This document shows positions 6,605 to 13,241 of a stretch of DNA of 15,491 nucleotides, one piece after another. Source of the stretch: CAMBDR01 sp046597185 (GTDB taxonomy: Bacteria; Pseudomonadota; Gammaproteobacteria; Burkholderiales; Burkholderiaceae_D); NCBI GenBank assembly GCA_046597185.1, contig JBKJLF010000773.1, positions 1-15,491 of the forward strand. The letters are read 5' to 3'. Position 1 is the first letter of the stretch; every line of letters begins with the position of its first letter. Below the pieces are notes generated by a model. It had not been told where the DNA came from. It did no database searches and saw nothing but the letters and a program-made list of their open reading frames with translations. Both the position numbers and the translations under genes were made by a program.

Positions 6605-7510
6605 TCATTTCCCCCCGCTCTTCTTACCTGTTTTGTGATGCGCCGTCCGAAAGCGCTCATACATCTCAGCCATGTCCGGCGACTTTTGCGCATCCTTTTC
6701 GGTAGCAAACACCGAATAGTAGGGTGCAAAACGCGCGCTGTCTTGCTCCGCATCCCAAGTCCAGCCAATACCGCACTGCCCGGCAACACCAAAATCACCC
6801 GTCGCACTACGCGCTATCACAAACCGAAAAACTTCTGTATTAATCGATTTGGCTAATATAAACACAAGGCGTGCAATCGCCTCAGTTGAACTGCCAGTTA
6901 ATCGGATGGGCTTTTCCAAGCAAGCCTTATGCAGCGTCAACCCACCCAGTGCTATTGCATTCTTGGTGCCGAGTTTACCGAACCGATGAACACAACAATG
7001 CCGTAACTGACAAATTTGCTCAAATTGATTGAGCAATTCGGCAAGGGCGCTGCTGTTTGGGATGGTGAAGCCAATATAACGGGTAAGCGCTTTAATGATT
7101 TCCACTTTGCCGGAAAAAACGCTTTCCTCCAGCAAGGCATCCGGCAATGCGTCCTCCTCATGATGCAATACCGCACCAAACGATATCGGCAAGGATTCGC
7201 AGCACTTTTGCGAAAATGGATCACACAAAATAACGCGCCGTATCAAGGCGCGCATAAAACTTTCGACCGCAGACACGTATCCCAAAATCAGCAGAAAGCC
7301 CATTTCCGGCGCAACATCTTTCGTTTGGTCAATTTCTTTTGCCCATAGCAGATTTAGTGGAAGGCAATTTTCAATAAACTGATCAATTGGCGATATCGCT
7401 GCATCAGTATGCGCAGTGTGAAACAGTGACGCAATATCGATCTGCTTATCAAATTTAGGAATCGCAACGATGGCGGCAAAATCATCAGATAACGTGGCGG
7501 GTGTGCTCAT
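6605..7510 (-). CDS. HEPN-domain protein (candidate RNase effector)
   Basis: This 301-aa protein is mostly helical with a single strong motif, RHCCVH (Arg170-x4-His175), in the context ELLNQFEQICQLRHCCVHRF. This is the R-x4-6-H signature of HEPN RNases. An upstream helix (GYVSAVESFMRALIRR, 77-92) fits the first HEPN helices. It starts 8 bases after the ATPase stop without an obvious ribosome site, so it is probably made by translational coupling and belongs to the same operon. HEPN proteins act in toxin-antitoxin and abortive-infection systems by cutting RNA, and some are inactive or structural. Here I infer an effector controlled by the ATPase. No MNT-type antitoxin is nearby. The C-terminus is Lys-rich. 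Confidence 0.6.
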   Translation of the reverse strand: MSTPATLSDDFAAIVAIPKFDKQIDIASLFHTAHTDAAISPIDQFIENCLPLNLLWAKEIDQTKDVAPEMGFLLILGYVSAVESFMRALIRRVILCDPFSQKCCESLPISFGAVLHHEEDALPDALLEESVFSGKVEIIKALTRYIGFTIPNSSALAELLNQFEQICQLRHCCVHRFGKLGTKNAIALGGLTLHKACLEKPIRLTGSSTEAIARLVFILAKSINTEVFRFVIARSATGDFGVAGQCGIGWTWDAEQDSARFAPYYSVFATEKDAQKSPDMAEMYERFRTAHHKTGKKSGGK

Positions 7511-7518
7511 GCAGGGGC

Positions 7519-8229
7519 CTAGGATAGGTAGTCGTCAACGAAACTATTGATAACATCCACGATTTTAGCTGTGCGCGCTTTGCCAAAGCCATGAATAGTG
7601 AATAAATCCGCCGCAGGGTCTTGTTTTGCCAGAAAATCCCGTACTGTGCGCCATTGTGTCAAATTGTCTTTGATGCGTGTTTTTTGCCATGCGGTCAATC
7701 CAGGCACATGCGCAATTTCCATTTTCAAACATTCGTTAAAGGCCGATGCGTCTATCAATTGGTGTCCGCAATGGTGGCAAAAGCTTTGGGAATCGTTTAA
7801 CCTGTACGTACCGCAGCCAGCACACTTTGGTAATGAAAAATTGAGTTCCTCAAGATTAACTCCTGTGCTGATGTTTGCCAACTTTTTACGTACCGGATGT
7901 TTTGTGGCTCTAAATTCAATCGCTTCGACCGTATGCTTAAGCGCGCCACCAGCCTTGCCGGAATGAATGGCCCGAATCGATAGCAATTGCGCGGTATGGG
8001 GAATAAAAAGCTGGTAAATACGCGTAGGCGAACCATGCTTGACTGTGCCATTATCGTAAATCAACCCGGCCTCTTCCAGTAATTTGAACATGCGTTCGAC
8101 CATTGGCGTCATTTCGGTTGCGGTTACACCATAAGTGAGTTGTTTTTCCTGTCGTTGCCCCAGTTCCTGATTGGCGGCTTCAATCTCTTCACAAATAGCA
8201 TGTAGCACTTTTTCACCTGCGGCAATCAA
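7519..8229 (-). CDS. ATPase gene, third piece: winged helix, zinc ribbon, HhH-like end
   Basis: This 236-aa frame (TTG at 8229) is the C-terminal part of the ATPase gene. The same frame is open upstream to about 8356 with LDEFQRGGAKTVQQGVNKII, which directly continues the piece ending at 8355 if one base is restored. Visible parts are a winged-helix-like segment (about 40-78, MVERMFKLLEEAGLIYDNG), a zinc ribbon with Cys136, Cys139, Cys151 and Cys154, and an HhH-like stretch FTIHGFGKARTAKIVDVI near the end. These suggest nucleic-acid binding. It lies just upstream of the HEPN gene. Whether it is made as a separate protein is doubtful; its start has no ribosome site. Confidence 0.65.
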   Translation of the reverse strand: MIAAGEKVLHAICEEIEAANQELGQRQEKQLTYGVTATEMTPMVERMFKLLEEAGLIYDNGTVKHGSPTRIYQLFIPHTAQLLSIRAIHSGKAGGALKHTVEAIEFRATKHPVRKKLANISTGVNLEELNFSLPKCAGCGTYRLNDSQSFCHHCGHQLIDASAFNECLKMEIAHVPGLTAWQKTRIKDNLTQWRTVRDFLAKQDPAADLFTIHGFGKARTAKIVDVINSFVDDYLS

Positions 8230-8354
8230 TTGCGCAAACTTCGGTACCTTTTTAGTCAGTGATCGGAATTCTTCAATTCGGGCGGCAAGATGGGCCTTGA
8301 TGATTTTGTTGACACCTTGTTGGACTGTCTTGGCACCACCGCGCTGAAATTCAT

Positions 8355-8912
8355 CTAGATCGTCAAATACGCACGAGAAATACCAAAGGCGGCAAAACGT
8401 AGCATCACTTGCACATCAGCCGGAATTGTTTCGAGGTTCTTAACGCGTTTGTGTGCGATATCTTGCATAATCACATCGTATTGATCATCCGCAACCGATA
8501 CCCAAACAGGAATAGCGATGGAGTCTTGTCCTTGGTGAAATTTGGGGCTCACCTCGGTCGTGCCAGGGTAGACCGATGCTTTAGGTGCTAGCGTAGTTGA
8601 TTTCAGTGAGCGAACGATATCCAGAAAATCAATCAAGTAGATGGGCGTTAGCGTCAATGCGGCATCGTCCATTAACAGTACGGTAAACTTTCGGCCAGCA
8701 AGCTCACGCACGGTGTCAATTAAGGACTGCACTTTGTCAATTGAAAGCGCATTCGAGAGGACATAATCCGCCTCATCTAGCATCTGATTCCGCTCGGTGC
8801 TGGCAACGAATTTGTTCAATTGCGCAGTTGGAAAACCAGCTTCGCTCAAAATAGTATCGATATCAGGTACCGTAGGCACCCAGACTTGCGCGCTGTCACG
8901 CAATGCGATCAA
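8355..8912 (-). CDS. ATPase gene, second piece: Walker B region
   Basis: This 185-aa frame (TTG at 8912) carries the middle of the ATPase. FTVLLMDDAALTLTP (76-90) is the Walker B strand, with Asp82/Asp83, and the following IPVWVSVADDQYDVI looks like the next beta strand of the P-loop fold. The end, MLRFAAFGISRAYLTI, runs into a TAG. One missing C there would join it to LDEFQRGG of the third piece. At its 5' end, the open frame upstream of the TTG reads SLARILIALRDSAQVW, which joins the first piece if one T is restored. It is therefore a fragment of one gene spanning 7519-9262. Confidence 0.65.
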   Translation of the reverse strand: MIALRDSAQVWVPTVPDIDTILSEAGFPTAQLNKFVASTERNQMLDEADYVLSNALSIDKVQSLIDTVRELAGRKFTVLLMDDAALTLTPIYLIDFLDIVRSLKSTTLAPKASVYPGTTEVSPKFHQGQDSIAIPVWVSVADDQYDVIMQDIAHKRVKNLETIPADVQVMLRFAAFGISRAYLTI

Positions 8913-8920
8913 GATGCGTG

Positions 8921-9262
8921 CTAATGAAACTGGTTAAGCGCGCCGGGACGGCTTGAAAGCAATGGTTCGAGCCGAAAGTAGCGGTTAAATGAGACATAAA
9001 TTGCAAATGGCTTAGCTGGTTTGGCGCGGCATTGCAGCCAAGCGAAGCGCATCATATGGGTTTTACCACAACCGCGTGGGCCAACGATGGTGCGCATGGC
9101 CGAATTGGTCAATTCCTTTATTACCCGTTGAAACAGGGTGCCGCTCTCCGATGTTTCGGCAGAAAGTTCTTCTAATGGAATGTAATCGGCACGTTGCTGA
9201 AGCGCATTATCGAATTCATCGTCATTGTTATTCGCATTGGTATTTGACATAGGCGAGCGCAT
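8921..9262 (-). CDS. ATPase gene, first piece: Walker A region
   Basis: This 113-aa frame begins at ATG 9262, immediately after the methylase stop (TGA then ATG), with a second ATG at 9250 as alternative. Walker A is GPRGCGKT (61-68) preceded by AMRTIV, an AAA/STAND-like P-loop. The N-terminus is acidic and Asn-rich, probably disordered. The frame ends LNQFH at a TAG (8921). The rejoined gene would give about 580 aa: P-loop ATPase, winged helix, zinc ribbon, HhH-like end. It resembles ORC/CDC6-like ATPases encoded next to adenine methylases in predicted defence systems; that match is from memory. Coupling to the methylase suggests a complex that reads or acts on modified or unmodified DNA. 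Confidence 0.7.
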   Translation of the reverse strand: MRSPMSNTNANNNDDEFDNALQQRADYIPLEELSAETSESGTLFQRVIKELTNSAMRTIVGPRGCGKTHMMRFAWLQCRAKPAKPFAIYVSFNRYFRLEPLLSSRPGALNQFH

Positions 9263-10390
9263 TCAAAAAGGGAGATCAAGCAAAGCATTGGCGGTAATAA
9301 ATTTGGCCCCAACGCCATGGGTTGCGGCTTCCAGTGCCGCTTGCCCGGCGCTGCTGCGCAAAAATAAAAATAAAGTTTCCCGATTTTCTGGGGCAGTTCT
9401 CAAGCGCAAAATACAATCGGATATGGCCATCTGGCCAGCGCGAACCATGCATACTTTCTGACTCAAATTGCGCCCGACTCGCCCTACCAGAATATCCCCC
9501 GCGATGGCGAAGGCACCTGCAACCTGCGCTGCTTGGGCGCGGCTTAACTGATGCGCTTTGCCGACAAAAGCGCGCTGCTGCGTAAAATCAGTAGTATGAA
9601 ATATGGGAACTTGCGCGCCGCGTATATCAGCGGAGCAATACGCGCCACGCGCAACGTCAAGGACGACAGATCGTATCTTGCGTGGATGACTTTGGGTTGG
9701 GGCTGGCGCTTGGGCTGGCGCTTGGGCTGGCGCTTGGGCTGGCACTTGGGCTGGCACTTGGGCCAGGAAGGAATAATCGAGCCGCTCGCCAATGCCTTGT
9801 GCGGCAATGCTCAATGTTGGCGACAGCAAACCGTTTTCTTGAAGCCGCTGGACGGCGATGCAATGGGAACCTTGCCCTTGCTTGTGGACGATGACGATGT
9901 GTGCCTTGGCATCGGTCTTTTTAAAAATGCGGCGTGGTAGCTCTATCACCCGTTCAATGCAATGTTCACGCATCAGTGTTTTGCGGAAAGCCGCAAACTT
10001 TTCACCCGCCACAATGCCATCGGGCAGAATCAAACCAAGCCGACCGCCACGCCGTAAAAAGCGCAGGTTCTGGGCAATAAATAGCAAATCAGCAGGCACA
10101 TCACCTATACGAGGCATGACATGACTCAAGCCTACATGTTCCAAAATTTCGGCGAAATGTTTCTGCCACTTGGGCCGCAAATACGGTGGATTGCATAACG
10201 CCGCATCTGCTTCACCCCATGGCAAGCCAATGCGGTCAGCCAAGCCACTATCAAGGACATCATCGGTATAATGTTGAAAGGCGGTGCCATGCAGTGCTGG
10301 CAATAAGGCTCGCCTTGCGATCAATATCGACCGTAATAAAACGGGATTGAGTCCAGACCTTGGCCGCTGCGCCCACCAACGCCCCATCAC
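9263..10390 (-). CDS. N6-adenine DNA methylase, second piece: catalytic motif + specificity-like domain
   Basis: This 375-aa frame (GTG 10390) is the main part of an adenine-specific methylase. Motif IV NPPY is at 67-70 (ADAALCNPPYLRPKW); FLRRGGRLGLILPDGIVAGE (111-130) is typical of the N6 methylase fold. A PAQ-rich linker (211-230) follows, then a C-terminal domain (about 240-375) with GDILVGRVGRNLSQKV and FLFLRSSAGQAALE, which looks like a type I HsdS target-recognition half. So modification and specificity are fused in one chain. SAM-binding motif I lies in the other piece (10260-10544), joined by a one-base frame change near 10306-10318. Residues up to about 25 here are out-of-frame reading. 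The role inferred is methylation of host DNA as the self mark for the ATPase/HEPN module. Confidence 0.8.
   Translation of the reverse strand: MMGRWWAQRPRSGLNPVLLRSILIARRALLPALHGTAFQHYTDDVLDSGLADRIGLPWGEADAALCNPPYLRPKWQKHFAEILEHVGLSHVMPRIGDVPADLLFIAQNLRFLRRGGRLGLILPDGIVAGEKFAAFRKTLMREHCIERVIELPRRIFKKTDAKAHIVIVHKQGQGSHCIAVQRLQENGLLSPTLSIAAQGIGERLDYSFLAQVPAQVPAQAPAQAPAQAPAPTQSHPRKIRSVVLDVARGAYCSADIRGAQVPIFHTTDFTQQRAFVGKAHQLSRAQAAQVAGAFAIAGDILVGRVGRNLSQKVCMVRAGQMAISDCILRLRTAPENRETLFLFLRSSAGQAALEAATHGVGAKFITANALLDLPF
9701..9760. repeat. Five 12-bp tandem repeats inside the methylase gene
   Basis: Unit ggctggcgcttg occurs three times, then ggctggcacttg twice, head to tail, with degenerate flanks on both sides. 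On the coding (minus) strand each unit adds four residues (Ala/Val-Pro-Ala-Gln type), making the flexible linker between the methylase core and the specificity-like domain. Length changes keep the frame. Confidence 0.95.
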
Positions 10391-10544
10391 CAGCCCCCAA
10401 ATCTAGTACGGTATTGGGTTGATCGAGCTTCATGGCTTGAACCAGCAAAGCACCCACTTGGGCATCGGTGTAGTAGCGGCCAAGTGGATCAGATGTTTTC
10501 AATAAACGGGAAAGTTGCATAATCGGCATTGATAAGTATTGCAT
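10260..10544 (-). CDS. N6-adenine DNA methylase, first piece: SAM-binding motif I
   Basis: This 94-aa frame holds the N-terminus and SAM-binding motif of the methylase: RYYTDAQVGALLVQAM (23-38), then VLDLGAGDGALVGA (46-59) as motif I and ITVDID (70-75) as motif II. After DIDRKA the frame goes astray and stops at 10260. The frame of the second piece continues with LLPALHGTAFQHYTDDVL. A one-base insertion (or two-base loss) near 10306-10318 explains this. The rejoined protein would be about 425 aa. ATGs at 10529 and 10520 are alternative starts; none has a good ribosome site. Five TTTGCA hexamers lie about 36 bases upstream. Confidence 0.75.
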   Translation of the reverse strand: MQYLSMPIMQLSRLLKTSDPLGRYYTDAQVGALLVQAMKLDQPNTVLDLGAGDGALVGAAAKVWTQSRFITVDIDRKASLIASTAWHRLSTLYR

Positions 10545-10579
10545 AAATTGAATTTTTAAAGCCGTTTTTAAGCGTTACG

Positions 10580-10609
10580 TTTGCATTTGCATTTGCATTT
10601 GCATTTGCA
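10580..10609. repeat. Five TTTGCA hexamer repeats upstream of the methylase gene
   Basis: TTTGCA is repeated five times without mismatch between the helicase stop (10716) and the methylase start (10544). On the transcribed strand this is TGCAAA. It lies where a promoter or 5' leader would be, so copy-number change could alter spacing, as in contingency loci. Confidence 0.9.
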
Positions 10610-10672
10610 ACAGCACAGTATAAACGCAAGTGCAGCATTGAATGGATTTCTTTCTTACGGCAGTACCTAAAT

Positions 10673-10723
10673 AACGACAAATAGGCCGCCAGATTTGCCA
10701 GCATTCATCGTAAATTTACATTG
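10673..10723. repeat. Imperfect dispersed element, copy B
   Basis: About 51 bases from AACGACAAATA to TAAATTTACATTG, similar to 5824-5879. It covers the last codons and stop of the helicase gene. Both copies sit at a minus-strand gene end, which may reflect a shared 3' element. Confidence 0.45.
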
Positions 10724-12731
10724 CTTCATTGTCGGTTTGCACGTCCTCACCCTCATCCAACAGCGCCAACAAAGCCTGAAACCCCAAATGATCCAAAGCC
10801 CCGAACAAGGTATGCTTTTTTAAGGTCGAGCGCGAGGTTGCCGGGCTGGGTAAGCCGCATAAAAAGCGCGCCATTTGCCTGGGCTGGCGTAGGCCATGAT
10901 GGTTCTCTTGCCTTAGCGCTGCAATCAAAGCGCATTCGCTCTGGCTAATGGCGCGCGGGATGGCCGCTTCCACCACACCAATTGCTTGGCCGCGCTGCTG
11001 GGCGCGGCAATGGCTGCATAGGCCGCAGGCGGTGGGCGCGGCTTCGCCGAAATATTCTATCAATTGCTGGCTTAAACATTGTGGGTTGTTGGCATAGGCC
11101 AATATGCTGTGAATGCGTTCAATATCGCGTGCTTCGCGCTGGGCAAACAAGGTGCTGAGCATGGCGCACAAGGCGTCCACTTGGGCGGCATCGGCATGGC
11201 TTAGATTATTGCGGTAGGTTTGGCGCAGGTTGGCAACGGTGAGTTCAATTGCGCCCGTTTCGGCTAAATAATCCAAGGCTTTGGTGATGCGCTCTTTTGG
11301 TTCTTGCAAGGCTTCACTAATGGTAAGCATATCGAGCGTGAGCCATTTGCTGCCCATTTTTCCGGCCTCAAACAGGCGGCGTAAAAAGTCGGCGCGTGCG
11401 CTGTTGAAGGCGGCGAGTATGGCTTCCTTGTTTTCAATGAAACGCAGCTTATATTCGGTGTAAAACGGGCTTTGCGCGCTGATGCTGGCATTGAGTTCCA
11501 AATAGGTAAGAGCGGTGTTGAGTACCAAGGGGCGCAGATCAAAACGGTTGGATAATTCGTAGCTCGACAGATCAAACTGCTCGCTTTGCGCTTGCACATA
11601 TTCGACCAATTCGCGCAGACTCGCCGCGCTCGGGGTGTCGCCATAGGTGAAATTTTCTAGTACCCGAATATCATCCGGGGTGGCGAACATTTCGCACAGG
11701 GAAGGCAAGCCATCGCGCCCGGCACGGCCGATTTCTTGCACATAGTTTTCAATCGATTTTGGTAAGTTGAAATGGTACACCGCACGGATATTGCTTTTGT
11801 CGATGCCCATGCCAAAGGCGATGGTGGCAACCACAATCGGGGTGCTGCCATCCATGAAATTATTTTGAATTTGATTGCGCTCTTCGTCCTTTAAACCAGC
11901 GTGGTAATGTGCGGCGATGGGGGCGGTGGCAGGTGCGCCGATGCCGCCCATCTGAGCCAAGTTAGCCGCATTGATGGCGGCAGCCACGTCTTCGGCGGTC
12001 TTTTGCAAGGTGACATAGACGATGGTAGCCGCGCCCGGCGGATGCTTGTGTAGGCGCGCCAGCAACTGCGTAATGCGCGCATTGGCCGCGCACGGCGTGA
12101 CGCGCAGTTGCAGGTTGGGGCGTGCGAAGCTGGTTTGGATATGGTCTTGCGGCAAAATGGCAAACTGCGTGCAAATATCGGCTGCCACGCTCGGGGTGGC
12201 GGTGGCGGTGAGCGCCAATACGCGCGCCACTTGCAACGTGCGGGCTAAATCGGCTAGTTTCAAATAATCGGGCCGAAAATTGTGGCCCCATTCTGAGATG
12301 CAATGCGCTTCGTCAATCGCCAACAGGCTAATTTGCATACGCGCTAAGCGCTGCACGAAGCGCTCATTTTTTAAGCGCTCGGGTGAGACGTAGAGTAGTT
12401 TGATGGTATTGGCTTGAATGCCGTCGTAAATGGCAAAGGTTTCTTCCTTGCTGAGGGAAGAATCGAGCCGCGCTGCCGCAATGCCGAGCGCTTGCAGGGC
12501 ATCGACTTGGTCTTTCATGAGCGCAATTAAGGGGGACACGACTAGCGTTACGCCCTCTAACATCAACGCGGGTAATTGATAGCACAGGCTCTTGCCGCCC
12601 CCGGTGGGAAACACCGCCAAGGCTGAGCGCCCCTGCAACAGCGCGTTGATGACGGCTTCTTGGCCGGGGCGAAAGCTGGGTAGCCGAAACTGCGACTGTA
12701 AAACCGCTAACGTGTTTGGTGCGCTGGGCAT
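10716..12731 (-). CDS. recQ: RecQ-family ATP-dependent DNA helicase
   Basis: This 671-aa superfamily 2 helicase has SFRPGQEAV (motif 0), FPTGGGKSLCYQLPAL (Walker A, 41-56), DEAH at 140-143 in LLAIDEAHCISEWGHNFRPDY (RecQ aromatic-rich loop), LTATAT, GMGIDKSNIRAVYHF and QEIGRAGRDG (motif VI). The C-terminus has the RQC zinc-binding part (CGLCSHC) and a short tail, with no obvious HRDC domain. It unwinds DNA 3' to 5' in repair, or here possibly in defence. I prefer the ATG at 12731 because AAAGGA precedes it; 12761 is an alternative. It is the first minus-strand gene, 171 bases upstream of the methylase, so it may be the helicase of a helicase-methylase-ATPase module, or a chromosomal second RecQ that happens to adjoin it. 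It is intact, unlike the following genes. Confidence 0.88.
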   Translation of the reverse strand: MPSAPNTLAVLQSQFRLPSFRPGQEAVINALLQGRSALAVFPTGGGKSLCYQLPALMLEGVTLVVSPLIALMKDQVDALQALGIAAARLDSSLSKEETFAIYDGIQANTIKLLYVSPERLKNERFVQRLARMQISLLAIDEAHCISEWGHNFRPDYLKLADLARTLQVARVLALTATATPSVAADICTQFAILPQDHIQTSFARPNLQLRVTPCAANARITQLLARLHKHPPGAATIVYVTLQKTAEDVAAAINAANLAQMGGIGAPATAPIAAHYHAGLKDEERNQIQNNFMDGSTPIVVATIAFGMGIDKSNIRAVYHFNLPKSIENYVQEIGRAGRDGLPSLCEMFATPDDIRVLENFTYGDTPSAASLRELVEYVQAQSEQFDLSSYELSNRFDLRPLVLNTALTYLELNASISAQSPFYTEYKLRFIENKEAILAAFNSARADFLRRLFEAGKMGSKWLTLDMLTISEALQEPKERITKALDYLAETGAIELTVANLRQTYRNNLSHADAAQVDALCAMLSTLFAQREARDIERIHSILAYANNPQCLSQQLIEYFGEAAPTACGLCSHCRAQQRGQAIGVVEAAIPRAISQSECALIAALRQENHHGLRQPRQMARFLCGLPSPATSRSTLKKHTLFGALDHLGFQALLALLDEGEDVQTDNEAM

Positions 12732-12783
12732 GCTGGTTTCCTTTATCAATTCTTTTTGCATACAATCGAACGTCGTGAATTGA

Positions 12784-12967
12784 TTTGATGGAACTATACG
12801 CTAAGCCAGATCGAATTGGCTTGGTTTCGGTTTATGTTGCGCAATTCATCCTCAAATGTAGCACAAGAAGGCGTAATGCAGCGTATCCCCCTGTCGGTAA
12901 CGAATCTGGTATCGTTTCAGCCAATTTCAAACAATTTCATCCAATTTTAGCCAATTAAGCCACCACC
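12784..12967. other. Intergenic region upstream of the helicase
   Basis: No gene is seen. It contains a small inverted repeat AAGCCA/TGGCTT (12803-12808 and 12817-12822, 8-base loop) and four 10-bp direct repeats listed separately. Promoters for the helicase gene (minus) and for the right-hand genes would be expected here, but no strong -35/-10 pair stands out. Confidence 0.4.
12915..12954. repeat. Four 10-bp direct repeats (iteron-like)
   Basis: TTTCAGCCAA, TTTCAAACAA, TTTCATCCAA and TTTTAGCCAA follow one another without gaps, with consensus TTTCANCCAA. The 10-base period puts each unit on nearly the same DNA face. Function is unknown; it could be a regulator-binding array or a slippage product. 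Confidence 0.75.
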
Positions 12968-13129
12968 ATGCCAGCAATCACACTATCGGTTAGCGCCGCC
13001 CCCAGCCACAACTTTTCCAAACCCGATTTGGCGGCGAGGCAGATGGGCGAAAATATCTTGACTGCTGGTATCGATCTGCTAGCCTTGCCAGTCGGTGCGC
13101 TAGGCGTAAATGTTCGCATGATGGCGTAG
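12968..13129 (+). pseudogene. MOSC-domain protein remnant with internal deletion
   Basis: A 53-aa frame reads VSAAPSHNFSKP, then RQMGENILTAGIDLLALPVG. In MOSC-domain proteins (molybdenum-cofactor sulfurase C-terminal type) these two blocks are conserved, but normally some 60-70 residues separate them, including the cofactor-binding part. A C-terminal portion is also missing, and the frame ends in MMA. So this is an in-frame internally deleted, truncated copy, not a functional enzyme. It probably marks the edge of an ancestral chromosomal gene cut by insertion or deletion at the island border. Confidence 0.6.
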
Positions 13130-13241
13130 ACTCTGTTGCAAAAAAGAACGCAGGCGCGGCAATTTGTCGGTGCGCTTACTTTGTTTTGCTTGCGATATGT
13201 TATGGTTGATACTGAAATTCACCCATAATCGAGCTGCTACC

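Noticed and set aside
9701..9760. CRISPR-like array
   Set aside because: The units are 12 bp with no spacers and translate as a regular protein linker, so it is a coding tandem repeat.
8921..10318. Programmed frameshifting in the methylase/ATPase genes
   Set aside because: No slippery heptamer or convincing downstream structure is apparent at the breaks, and three separate sites in two genes fit mutation or sequence error better.
10489..10704. Minus-strand frame encoding a run of Ala-Asn repeats
   Set aside because: The run is the translation of the TTTGCA hexamers, and the frame overlaps the methylase start in another phase. No protein-like sequence is seen outside the repeat.
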